Made by a program: the position numbers and the translations under genes | The notes under the pieces: model-generated | The model's database searches: none | Seen by the model: only the letters and a program-made list of their open reading frames with translations | Told to the model about the DNA's origin: nothing | Assembly: GCA_904502145.1 (NCBI GenBank) | Contig: CAJGDH010000052.1 | Span: forward strand, 1-10,233 | Source of the DNA: an uncultured Eubacterium sp. | GTDB taxonomy: Bacteria; Bacillota; Clostridia; Lachnospirales; Lachnospiraceae | Length of the DNA stretch: 10,233 nt | Direction of reading: 5' to 3' | Part shown: piece by piece, positions 1-6,816 of the stretch | Numbering within the stretch: position 1 is the stretch's first letter | Layout: each line of letters begins with the position of its first letter

Positions 1-194
1 CTGTTTATCGTATGATCACGAAATGTATTCTCAAGGCGACGGGTCCACCGCCTCCTTATTCCCGCCGGAATATGGTCCAGTATCCATCCGGCAACGTGGG
101 ATTCCTTCTTGTCTTTCTTCTCCCGGTTCCCCTTCCTTGTGCTGCTCATCTTTGCAGCATCTTCTTCCAGCTTCTTTCGGTGAAATCCGATCAA
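1..194 (-). CDS. Partial Tad-operon protein, N-terminus only (possibly TadC)
   Basis: The frame is open from a TTG codon at 192-194 to the left edge, giving about 64 residues. The start is chosen because two overlapping GGAGG sites lie 4 and 8 nt upstream and there is no good site before the ATG at codon 16. The visible part is strongly basic and hydrophilic, with a K/R/E-rich stretch at residues 6-35 followed by a segment reading GWILDHIPAGIRRRW; no membrane helix is reached before the edge. It follows tadB by only 13 nt, so it belongs to the same operon. In Tad loci the gene after tadB is usually tadC, a second T2SSF-domain membrane protein, and that is my guess from position alone. The residues seen do not prove the family. 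Confidence 0.6.
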   Translation of the reverse strand, partial: MIGFHRKKLEEDAAKMSSTRKGNREKKDKKESHVAGWILDHIPAGIRRRWTRRLENTFRDHTIN

Positions 195-198
195 TTCT

Positions 199-207
199 CC
201 TCCCTCC
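199..207 (-). promoter_or_regulatory. Double ribosome binding site for the TTG-started gene
   Basis: On the minus strand two overlapping GGAGG motifs (203-207 and 199-203) directly follow the tadB stop codon at 208-210. They sit 8 and 4 nt before the TTG at 192-194. This site decides the TTG start and explains how a weak start codon can be used. Confidence 0.6.
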
Positions 208-963
208 TCACTCTGCGATCCTCATGATCCTCTCTCCCCAGAAGAAACAGATGATGATACCGGCAAGGGAAACTGTCATCACTGCCTGGCCGGCGAAAGT
301 GTGATAGAGGGAATCCAGATAGGAGGGATTGGAAATCCTCAGATACATCACCATGAAAAAGGGCATCAGGAGCATGAGGTTCTTCTCGTAGATCTTCCCG
401 CTTAAAAGGGTCCGTATCTCCTCCGCCGTCTCCATCTTTTTCCGGATGCGGACAAGAGAGTTCTTCATCACTTCCACGGAGTTCCCTCCCATGGTCTTCA
501 GGATCTCGAGGATCACGGCGAACTGATGGATATCTTCATTCCCTGTGGCCAGAGCCATCTCATGGAACAATTCCTCCACCGGTATATGGACCTCGATCCC
601 CTGGGCCACCTGTCGGAGCTGATCCACGAAGGCATCCTTCTCTCCGTAGGTCCCGCACAGTTCACGGTAACCTGCAAGACAGGCATTCTCCAGAGAGTAT
701 CCCGCCTGGAGGGAAAGGATAAGGGACTGAAGAAAATCATAGAAGCCCTTCTCCACCTGTTTCTTTCTCTGCTTCCTCTTTCGGTCCGCGGCAAACATCC
801 CGTAGGGAATGAGAAGTATCTGCAGAAAGAAGACAGAGAAGATATTATCATACCAGATCGCTGCCAGCAGGCAGATCAGAATCTCCCCCGGCAGCCACTC
901 TCTGAGCAGTTCTTTTATCCTCCTGATCAGATCTCCTCTTTTTGCATCGCCATTGTCGGGCAT
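208..963 (-). CDS. tadB: TadB-like Tad/Flp pilus inner-membrane platform protein (T2SSF domain)
   Basis: This 251-aa protein would sit in the cytoplasmic membrane and act with TadC as the platform on which the TadA ATPase drives pilin assembly. Two hydrophobic segments lie near residues 25-57, followed by a basic stretch (ADRKRKQRKKQ, 59-69). The cytoplasmic helical T2SSF domain spans about 72-190, with the signatures FLQSLILSLQAGYSLENA and, near 155-180, KTMGGNSVEVMKN then RIRKKMETAEEI. Two more hydrophobic segments lie at about 195-210 and 226-243, the usual TadB layout. I chose the ATG at 961-963, which overlaps the end of tadA by 37 nt; its ribosome site is weak (AAAGAG, 5 nt upstream), which fits translational coupling. 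A longer TTG-started reading exists but has no ribosome site and would add an unlikely 25-residue extension. Confidence 0.85.
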   Translation of the reverse strand: MPDNGDAKRGDLIRRIKELLREWLPGEILICLLAAIWYDNIFSVFFLQILLIPYGMFAADRKRKQRKKQVEKGFYDFLQSLILSLQAGYSLENACLAGYRELCGTYGEKDAFVDQLRQVAQGIEVHIPVEELFHEMALATGNEDIHQFAVILEILKTMGGNSVEVMKNSLVRIRKKMETAEEIRTLLSGKIYEKNLMLLMPFFMVMYLRISNPSYLDSLYHTFAGQAVMTVSLAGIIICFFWGERIMRIAE

Positions 964-2195
964 GGGTACTCTTTCATCCCCCTTTCGTAAGCCTCCATCT
1001 GGCCGTAAGCTTCCAGATTGTGGGTGTTCAGAAGGCAACTGACCGGCACCAGCTCTTCTCCCCGGTAGAGGAAAAGAGGATGTATCCGGTAATCCTCCCC
1101 CTCAAGACCGGCAAGCTCGATGATCTCCAGGAGACGCCGGTCCCCGTTCTTCAGCCTTCCCAGGTGGATCACCAGGTCTATGGAGGAAGCGATCTGTCCG
1201 CGCACCGCCCTCAAGGGCAGGTCTATACCCATCAGGGTCATGGTTTCCAGCCTGGACAGGGCATCCTTTGCCGAATTGGCATGGATGGAGCTCAGGGATC
1301 CGCTGTGTCCGGTGGAGAAGGCAGAAAGCATGGATAAGGCTTCCGCCCCTCTGACTTCCCCCACGATAATGCGGTTGGGCCTCATACGGAGGCTGGCCTT
1401 GATCAGGTCATTCATGGTCACCTCATTCTCCCCTTCCGCATTCGGATTCCTGGCCTCCAGGCGGACGAGATTGTCCACATGAAAAAACTGAAGTTCCGCG
1501 GAATCCTCGATGGTGATGATCCTCTCCCCGCTTCCGATATAGCCGGACAGGGCATTGATCAAAGAGGATTTTCCCGAGTTGGTGGCACCGCTGATGAGGA
1601 TGTTGTAGCGGGCCCGGACGAAGGCTCCCAGTACCGGTTCAAGACCTGCGGGAAACGAACCGTACCCGATCAGCTTCTCCATGGTCATTCCACCCCGGAA
1701 AAACTTTCGGATCGTGATGGTGGGCCCCTCCAGGGAGATGGGCGGGATCACGATATGCACCCTGGAACCGTCCGGAAGACGACCGTCCACCACCGGCGAG
1801 GCCTCATTGACCACGCGGTTGATGGGGGCAAGGATCTGGTCTATGACCCGGTAGACTTCGTCCTCCGAGTCGAAGTGCTCAGGGGTCCTGGCCAGTTCCC
1901 CGTCTCTCTCCACAAAGATCTTGCCGGGGCCGATGACCATGATCTCCGTCACCCGGTCATCCCGCAGATACTTCTCCAGGATGCCCAGATTACGGATCGC
2001 GTCGAAGATCTGCTCCCGCAGAATGGTCTTCTCCTCCAGGCTCCCGCAGTTCTCCCGGCCCTCCCTGAGTATGGCATGATCAATGGCCCGGTAGATCTCG
2101 GCATCGGACAGCGTCATGCTGCCCTTTAAGGATCTGACCACTTCTTCCTTGATCCCGGCCCGGTCAAAGTGCCGGCCTGTGTCCTGATTCTGCAT
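927..2195 (-). CDS. tadA: TadA/CpaF-type secretion ATPase of a Tad pilus
   Basis: This 422-aa cytoplasmic ATPase of the VirB11/GspE superfamily powers assembly of Flp/Tad pili. The N-terminal part (about 1-75) is a helical region. Residues 80-170 carry the family N-domain, with DDRVTEIMVIGPGKIFVERDG, the VDGRLPDGSRVHI block and the TITIRKF motif. The nucleotide-binding domain has Walker A GATNSGKSS (203-211), the Asp box IITIEDSAEL (226-235), Walker B RIIVGEVRG (275-283, catalytic Glu at 280) and the His box GHSGSLSSIHAN (297-308). All catalytic residues are present and the length is normal for CpaF. The ATG at 2193-2195 is preceded by GAGGTGAG and overlaps the TadZ-like gene by 32 nt. The C-terminal coding end overlaps tadB. 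Confidence 0.95.
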   Translation of the reverse strand: MQNQDTGRHFDRAGIKEEVVRSLKGSMTLSDAEIYRAIDHAILREGRENCGSLEEKTILREQIFDAIRNLGILEKYLRDDRVTEIMVIGPGKIFVERDGELARTPEHFDSEDEVYRVIDQILAPINRVVNEASPVVDGRLPDGSRVHIVIPPISLEGPTITIRKFFRGGMTMEKLIGYGSFPAGLEPVLGAFVRARYNILISGATNSGKSSLINALSGYIGSGERIITIEDSAELQFFHVDNLVRLEARNPNAEGENEVTMNDLIKASLRMRPNRIIVGEVRGAEALSMLSAFSTGHSGSLSSIHANSAKDALSRLETMTLMGIDLPLRAVRGQIASSIDLVIHLGRLKNGDRRLLEIIELAGLEGEDYRIHPLFLYRGEELVPVSCLLNTHNLEAYGQMEAYERGMKEYPCPTMAMQKEEI

Positions 2196-3033
2196 AGTCT
2201 CTCACCTCGATCCCTTCGGGAAGCAGCACCCGCCTTTGGGTCACAGCCTGAACAAACCTGCTGCAAAAGCTGTGGATCTGCTCCTGCCCCGGGAGGTTAA
2301 GAAGGACCACCCGGTCAAATTCCTGAAAAAATTCCAGGGAAGGAACAGCGGTATTCCCGAGGCCCACGTAGATCTTTCCATAGGTCGGATCCTCCCTCAG
2401 AATATGGAAAAACCAGCGGTAATCCTCCTCCGTAAGTCCCAGGAAGTCAAAAAACCAGGGCGGAGAATCGATGAAAAAGCCGGCCTCATCTCTCATGACC
2501 ATCCCTTCCATCTCCCTCAGGATCTCCTCCTCATGGAGGTGGATATAGTAGCACAGACGGCTCATATCATATGTCCCGTCACCTGCTCCCATATCCTGGA
2601 ATCCGAGATAAAGATCACCGGGGCGCAGTTCAGGCCGGATCCAGTCCCTCAAAGACAATCCGGAAAAAGGGGCATAGAGGGCGATGAGCCTGCTGTCCTC
2701 CCTTGGACGCTCCTGAAGGTTAAGGGCACAGCCCAGCTTCTCATCAATCAGGGGGACAAGACCGGCGGGGCTCTCCAGCCGGCAGAAATCCCCACTTCCT
2801 TCCACCCTGCCCAGGATCAGCAGATTCTCACAGGGAAAAGAAGGACAGATCCCGGTCAGTCTTTCCAGGAAATCCTCCCCCAGAAGATACAGGTCTGCCT
2901 GTTCTTCATCGGACAGCAGGTCCGGATCAGTAAAACAGTGGATATGTATATCGGCAGAAAGGCGGCGTCCCAGATAGACAGCCAGTCTTCTGGCATACTC
3001 CTGCTCCTCACCGATCACAATCCTCCGTCCCAT
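2164..3033 (-). CDS. Degenerate TadZ/CpaE-like protein without a P-loop (Tad locus)
   Basis: This 289-aa first gene of the tad operon stands where tadZ/cpaE, the MinD-like localisation factor, is normally found just before tadA. Residues 3-105 look like a receiver-like fold (IVIGEEQEYARRLAVYL, then alternating strands such as ADLYLLG and NLLILG). Residues 114-290 resemble the MinD/ParA-type half: the strand RLIALYAPFSG (115-125) corresponds to the strand plus P-loop, LYLGFQDMG (141-149) to the next strand, and MSRLCYYI (157-164) to the segment conserved in clostridial TadZ proteins. The P-loop Lys and Thr are absent (SGLSLRDW), and the later strand IYVGLGN has Gly where MinD-like proteins carry Asp. 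It therefore probably cannot bind ATP in the usual way. The ATG at 3031-3033 follows AGAGGG at short spacing and lies about 45 nt below a strong promoter. The assignment rests on position and strand pattern and is moderately sure. Confidence 0.65.
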   Translation of the reverse strand: MGRRIVIGEEQEYARRLAVYLGRRLSADIHIHCFTDPDLLSDEEQADLYLLGEDFLERLTGICPSFPCENLLILGRVEGSGDFCRLESPAGLVPLIDEKLGCALNLQERPREDSRLIALYAPFSGLSLRDWIRPELRPGDLYLGFQDMGAGDGTYDMSRLCYYIHLHEEEILREMEGMVMRDEAGFFIDSPPWFFDFLGLTEEDYRWFFHILREDPTYGKIYVGLGNTAVPSLEFFQEFDRVVLLNLPGQEQIHSFCSRFVQAVTQRRVLLPEGIEVRDYAESGHRPAL

Positions 3034-3083
3034 GATCCCTCTGTCACCGTCCTCTCTCCGGTCCCTGCCGGTCTTGTGGATTT

Positions 3084-3112
3084 ACTATAGCACAGGTATC
3101 CGCATTTGTAAA
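3084..3112 (-). promoter_or_regulatory. Sigma-A type promoter of the tad operon
   Basis: Read on the minus strand, the -35 box TTTACA (3107-3112) and the -10 box TATAGT (3084-3089) are separated by exactly 17 nt, and TGC immediately before the -10 makes it an extended -10 promoter. Each box differs from consensus by one base. Transcription should start near 3077, leaving a leader of about 45 nt before the first tad gene. It lies downstream of the terminator of the preceding unit, so the tad genes can be transcribed on their own. Confidence 0.8.
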
Positions 3113-3170
3113 CCATATTTTTCCATTTTTTATATATATTTACATTTATACCTATTATTTCCTTTTTATA
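3113..3170 (-). promoter_or_regulatory. AT-rich tract upstream of the tad promoter (UP-element-like)
   Basis: About 58 bp immediately upstream of the -35 box are almost entirely A and T, with A-runs of 5-6 on the minus strand and an alternating TA stretch around 3131-3138. This contrasts sharply with the G/C-richer genes on both sides. Such tracts upstream of a -35 box can act as UP elements or as bent DNA for nucleoid proteins; that role here is inferred. Confidence 0.45.
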
Positions 3171-3186
3171 TCCTGGTGTCCGCTTT

Positions 3187-3222
3187 ACATTTCCTCTGTC
3201 AACCATGTTTCCTTTGTCACCC
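3187..3222. repeat. Two 18-bp imperfect tandem repeats upstream of the tad promoter
   Basis: Copy one is 3187-3204 and copy two is 3205-3222; they abut and match at 14 of 18 positions. The shared core on the minus strand is TGACARAGGAAA. They lie 75-110 bp upstream of the -35 box. A third, looser relative with the core GGTGACAGAGG sits at 3032-3049, over the ribosome site and start codon of the first tad gene. Repeats here could be operator half-sites, but nothing in the sequence identifies a binding protein. Confidence 0.5.
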
Positions 3223-3233
3223 ATAGATGGACG

Positions 3234-3278
3234 AAAAAAGGCAGATTCCCATGGATAGGATATCCACAGAAACCCGCC
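3234..3278 (-). terminator. Intrinsic terminator after the DUF1002 gene
   Basis: On the minus strand, GGCGGGTTTC (3269-3278) pairs with GGAATCTGCC (3240-3249), giving ten consecutive pairs with G-U wobbles. The enclosed loop holds a second perfect 6-bp hairpin, TGGATA/TATCCA with a 3-nt loop (3252-3266). The outer stem is followed at once by TTTTTT (3234-3239). This is the classic hairpin plus U-run form. It ends the unit carrying the glycosyltransferase, yfhO and DUF1002 genes about 50 nt past the last stop codon. Confidence 0.85.
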
Positions 3279-3330
3279 GTAGGGGGAAGGCTTAAGTCAC
3301 AGCCATTGTAAGTCTTTAATTGTCAGACAC

Positions 3331-4221
3331 TTATTTTTCAAACAGGGCGAAGATCCGGTCGATCCAGCCTTTTATCGTCTCAAAGAAGCCTTTCTGGTCG
3401 ATCTCGATGGAGGCAATCTTCTCATAGATCTCCCCGGCCTGTTTTTTCAGCTCATCCACATCGAGATCCAAGTCATCGATCTTCTTCATCAGGGACAGGA
3501 TCTGTTCCTCCTGCTCCGGAGTGAGGGTCAGGCCAAGCTCCTGCTCCCCGTCTTTGATGGCATCCTCCATCTCCTTGTCGCTGGGAGCTCCGTGTTCAGC
3601 CACGTACTGCTTGAGCATGGAGATCAGCTCCTCCGCCTGGCTGCTGTCACCGACCTGTTCGGCCAGCTCGCTGGTAAGGACAAGTTCATTGGTTGCAGTA
3701 TCCTTGGCAGTCTCCCGGATCTCAACGCCGGTCATATCCTCATAGGCCTTCATGGCCCCCACCAGGGCGGCTGTCCCGGTGATCCTGACCGGACCGGCCA
3801 CCGTCACCTCGGCATCGCTGATCCCGGCAGTGGTAAGGGCATTCGCATACATACTTTCCGTACAGTAGGTGATGTTCTTTGTGGTGACATGGATGCCGGA
3901 CCCCTTGTCCCTCTTCTCCACCAAGACTGAGGAGAGGGCCCTGCTCCCGATAATGTCGGAGCTCAGATAATCATCAAGATAATCATGCTCATCTTCGTTG
4001 GTAACGGTCACCACTTGGTAATCGTTCATTTCCTTTTCATTCACGCCAAGCAGGTCCAGTACCTTTGCCATTTCCTCCGCTCTAAGGTCTGCGCCAAGAC
4101 AGAGCCAGGATTTCTCCTCACTGTCCGCCCTCACTGTCAGAGGGTTGGCTGTCAATGCTGTCATCAGGCCCGACAGGAGCAGGACCGCTCCCATCATCCC
4201 GGACAAGAACCTCTTCTTCAT
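3331..4221 (-). CDS. Secreted YpuA/DUF1002 family protein
   Basis: This 296-aa exported protein has a signal peptide at residues 1-32: MKKR, a hydrophobic core at about 9-24, and a likely cleavage after VRA (30-32). There is no lipobox Cys. The DUF1002 signature follows: CLGADL (41-46), VTNEDEHDYL (73-82), IGSRALSSVLVE (91-102), GSGIHVTTKNIT (107-118), MYANALTTAGISDAEV (124-139) and GPVRITGTAALVGAMKAYE (143-161). The rest (170-275) is acidic and helical, and the end is an amphipathic, aromatic-rich helix (GFFETIKGWIDRIFALF). The family is found in Firmicutes (B. subtilis YpuA) and I know of no firm function. The ATG at 4219-4221 is chosen over a GTG 6 nt earlier because GGGAGG lies 8 nt before it. 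Its first 104 nt are also coding for the end of yfhO in another frame. A terminator follows. Confidence 0.9.
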   Translation of the reverse strand: MKKRFLSGMMGAVLLLSGLMTALTANPLTVRADSEEKSWLCLGADLRAEEMAKVLDLLGVNEKEMNDYQVVTVTNEDEHDYLDDYLSSDIIGSRALSSVLVEKRDKGSGIHVTTKNITYCTESMYANALTTAGISDAEVTVAGPVRITGTAALVGAMKAYEDMTGVEIRETAKDTATNELVLTSELAEQVGDSSQAEELISMLKQYVAEHGAPSDKEMEDAIKDGEQELGLTLTPEQEEQILSLMKKIDDLDLDVDELKKQAGEIYEKIASIEIDQKGFFETIKGWIDRIFALFEK

Positions 4222-6787
4222 CTTCACTACCTCCCGGAATATCTGAACTATTCTTTTCCGCCTTTCTCAATTTCGCTGTGATCAGGCACAGCAGCAGATA
4301 ACAGAGGACACTGGCCACGGAAACCATTCCGCCGGGGATCAGACCCGGGGGCAGGTAATCCAGAGTGATCTCGTGTTCTCCTTCCGGTATTATAACAGAT
4401 AGAAAAGCATTGCCAATGGTTTCGGTTTCCACGTTTTTACCGTCCACCGTAACCTTCCATCCCTCGTCGTAGGGGATGGAGAAAAAGAGATATTCGTCCT
4501 CGATGGCCTCAAAGTTTCCTTCAATATGATGATCGTTCATCTTGCTGATCCGGAAAGTCTGTGCGGTCATCTCCTGGACCAGGTGATCGAATTCCTCCGG
4601 GACAAAGGAGGCTGCGGAAAGGCGGACATAGCCGTTGGTCTGTTCCCCCTTGAGGGACATCTCCACCTTCACGGCGGAATTCTTGTCTACGGATCCCACC
4701 GGGATGATCCTTCCGTCCATGTCCCCGTCGACCACCACCAACTCATCCACGCTGATCTTCACGTTGCTGACCTGGGTACCGTCATAGAAAATGTACAGAT
4801 AATCCGAACCCTGAGCCAGGTCAAAATCAAAGACCAGGTTGTCAGGCCGGTTACTTTCATAAGTAAAATAGTATTCCCCGTCATTTGTCCTGGATACACT
4901 GCAACCGTTACACTCGGGATCCGAGACAGGGATATCTTCAAAGACAGTGTTGGTCCAGTAGCCCTGATAACAGAAATCATTGAGGACACGGAAAGGATAA
5001 TCACTGTCATAATACCATGAGTCGATATCCTGACTGATCCCGTAGCCGATGGACATACCTTCCACCGGATTACGGTACAGGCTCATGGAACCATAGATCC
5101 CGACAGGCAGGAACTCCGTCTCCAGCATATCCCCTTCATGATAATAGAGATCACGGACATTGAGCATCAGATTGGTGACGGGAGTGGCCCCTTTGTAGAG
5201 GTACTCATTGATCCCCGTGCCAAAGCCCATGGAATCCATGATATCCACCATCTGATCTCTCGCGGTTGATCCGAAGAGGCTCACGGCATGCATGGGATAC
5301 CAGGTACTCTCATCCACGATCTTTCCTTCCGCCACCTCACTGCGGAAAAAGGTCCCATCCTCATTTTCCCGTATGGCTTTCTCCATATCCTCCGTGGCAT
5401 AAAAGAACTTGGAGATGCTGATCTGCCCGTTGGAATCAAAGCCGATCAGGCAGGTCACCATCATCTCCCCGGCCATCAGGGCAGGAAGCAGCATCCTGCA
5501 GAAAGAGGCCGTCTTCTTCTTTTGGGACAGGAAAATGATCACGCCATAGGCAGCAAGAAGAAATCCTGCCGCATAGAACACCTCCGTATCCGGCAGGTCG
5601 CCTCCAAAATACAGGCAGCCCCCCATCAGCCCCAGACTCAGGATCAGGGAAACCACCGGTTCCCAGATCCTGACGGCCCGGAAATGTTCCAGCACGTCGA
5701 AGGCCATGGTCAGGAGGATAAATCCATAGAGGAAGGAGAAGCGGTTGGGGATCCCGTACTGGTCATGGAAACCATGCCAGATAAAATTGAGGATCTCCTC
5801 ATTAAAGCTGAGATAGAAGAAGAGGATCAGGATGATCTTTCTGATCTTCTCCCCTATCCTGATCTCCCTGTTCAACAGATACATAAAGACAAACAGGACA
5901 GAAAACATACCGAAATACAGGTTTGCATTTCCGTCAAAATTATCGTGGGTGACCGGGTAGGCCATATCAAACTGACGGCTGATCAGGTCCCAGAAATCCG
6001 TGATCCAGGAATGGGAAGGAAGGCTCATCTCATTTCCTGAGGAAGTCGCCTTGATTCCCAGGTAGGCCGGGACCAGGATGACCGCCGCCATCCCTCCTGC
6101 CAGCATGGAGTAGGCAAAAAAGACCAGACCCCTGCGGAAAAACTGTTTCAGGGAGGAGAAGGAATGGAACAGATAATAGATCACGCTGAAAAGGCAGATC
6201 ATAAAGCCGATATAATAATTGCAGTAAAGGGCGTAGAACAGGGCGATTCCGTAGAGTCTGCCGTCCTTTTTTTCAATCAGCCTGTCAATACCCAGGATGA
6301 TCAGAGGGAAGACCATGATGGCATCAAGCCACATGACATTCCAGCAGTACCCCGTCATATACCCGTTCAATGCGTAAGCCACCGCGATGGCTATGACATG
6401 GAGTCCCGGTTTTCTGCTTTTCTTCGCAAAACAGATCCCGGCGAAAAGACCGCTTAAGGCCAGTTTAAAGACCACCAGAAAGCTGACGGCCATATTCAGC
6501 TGGCTCCGTTTGAAAAGCAGGACAAAGAGATTCAGGGGACTGGACAGGTAATAGGAAAACAGGGACAGAAAATTGACCCCCAGCCCTGTCCGGAAAGTAT
6601 AATAGAGGGACTCCCCTGCCTTCAGTTTGTCCGATAATACAGAAAAGAATGGCATATATTGGTGAAGTCCATCGATGATCAGCAATGAATTATCCCCAAA
6701 CGGTGTCACTCCAAGATAGATCATCCCGCAGATCAGAGTGATCAGCGGGAGTAAAAAGGATAAAAGATATATGGTTCTTTTCTTCAT
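4118..6787 (-). CDS. yfhO: YfhO family membrane protein (GT-C-like envelope glycosyltransferase)
   Basis: This 889-aa polytopic protein has many hydrophobic segments across roughly residues 5-450, a large extracytoplasmic domain at about 455-815, a final membrane helix near 822-840 and a cytoplasmic tail. The first outer loop holds acidic residues in DGLHQYMPFF (39-48), as in GT-C enzymes. WNVMWLDAIMVFP (149-161) and the C-terminal block YDEGWKVTVDGK followed by IPEGEHEITLDYLP are hallmarks of YfhO. In B. subtilis YfhO acts with CsbB and GtcA in lipoteichoic acid glycosylation, so a role in moving a lipid-linked sugar onto an envelope polymer is likely; the substrate here is unknown. The ATG at 6785-6787 is preferred over one 12 nt earlier because GGAG lies just upstream. 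The tail after the last helix is about 50 residues, very acidic (SEDEEEV, DSEGGQ) and overlaps the next gene's signal peptide. Confidence 0.9.
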   Translation of the reverse strand: MKKRTIYLLSFLLPLITLICGMIYLGVTPFGDNSLLIIDGLHQYMPFFSVLSDKLKAGESLYYTFRTGLGVNFLSLFSYYLSSPLNLFVLLFKRSQLNMAVSFLVVFKLALSGLFAGICFAKKSRKPGLHVIAIAVAYALNGYMTGYCWNVMWLDAIMVFPLIILGIDRLIEKKDGRLYGIALFYALYCNYYIGFMICLFSVIYYLFHSFSSLKQFFRRGLVFFAYSMLAGGMAAVILVPAYLGIKATSSGNEMSLPSHSWITDFWDLISRQFDMAYPVTHDNFDGNANLYFGMFSVLFVFMYLLNREIRIGEKIRKIILILFFYLSFNEEILNFIWHGFHDQYGIPNRFSFLYGFILLTMAFDVLEHFRAVRIWEPVVSLILSLGLMGGCLYFGGDLPDTEVFYAAGFLLAAYGVIIFLSQKKKTASFCRMLLPALMAGEMMVTCLIGFDSNGQISISKFFYATEDMEKAIRENEDGTFFRSEVAEGKIVDESTWYPMHAVSLFGSTARDQMVDIMDSMGFGTGINEYLYKGATPVTNLMLNVRDLYYHEGDMLETEFLPVGIYGSMSLYRNPVEGMSIGYGISQDIDSWYYDSDYPFRVLNDFCYQGYWTNTVFEDIPVSDPECNGCSVSRTNDGEYYFTYESNRPDNLVFDFDLAQGSDYLYIFYDGTQVSNVKISVDELVVVDGDMDGRIIPVGSVDKNSAVKVEMSLKGEQTNGYVRLSAASFVPEEFDHLVQEMTAQTFRISKMNDHHIEGNFEAIEDEYLFFSIPYDEGWKVTVDGKNVETETIGNAFLSVIIPEGEHEITLDYLPPGLIPGGMVSVASVLCYLLLCLITAKLRKAEKNSSDIPGGSEDEEEVLVRDDGSGPAPVGPDDSIDSQPSDSEGGQ
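4230..4235 (-). promoter_or_regulatory. Ribosome binding site of the DUF1002 gene, inside yfhO
   Basis: GGGAGG on the minus strand lies 8 nt before the ATG at 4219-4221 and only 2 nt before a GTG at 4225-4227, so it decides for the ATG. It falls within yfhO codons, which means translation of the secreted protein begins while yfhO still has about 34 codons to run. Confidence 0.8.
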
Positions 6788-6816
6788 TGTCAACTCCATA
6801 ACTGACAGATTGCCGG

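Noticed and set aside
1479..2129. Long plus-strand frame opposite tadA (216 codons)
   Set aside because: It lies antisense to a gene with complete catalytic motifs; its composition is that of a shadow frame and it has no ribosome site or recognisable domain.
2236..3090. Plus-strand frame of 284 codons opposite the TadZ-like gene
   Set aside because: The minus-strand frame has the promoter, ribosome site and operon fit; the plus-strand frame extends antisense into the tad promoter and has no recognisable protein features.
3197..3202. A perfect TTGACA on the minus strand
   Set aside because: No -10-like hexamer occurs 16-18 nt downstream; the nearest TATAAA is about 26 nt away. It is part of the tandem repeat.
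3015..3224. A 69-codon minus-strand frame upstream of the first tad gene, beginning MGDKGN-MVDRGN
   Set aside because: It runs across the promoter and the AT-rich tract and lacks a ribosome site; its start would lie upstream of the transcription start. Its internal repeat reflects the DNA tandem repeat.
5288..6040. Long plus-strand frame opposite yfhO (250 codons)
   Set aside because: It is antisense to clearly conserved membrane-protein coding sequence, is rich in His, Asp and Gln, and shows no domain.
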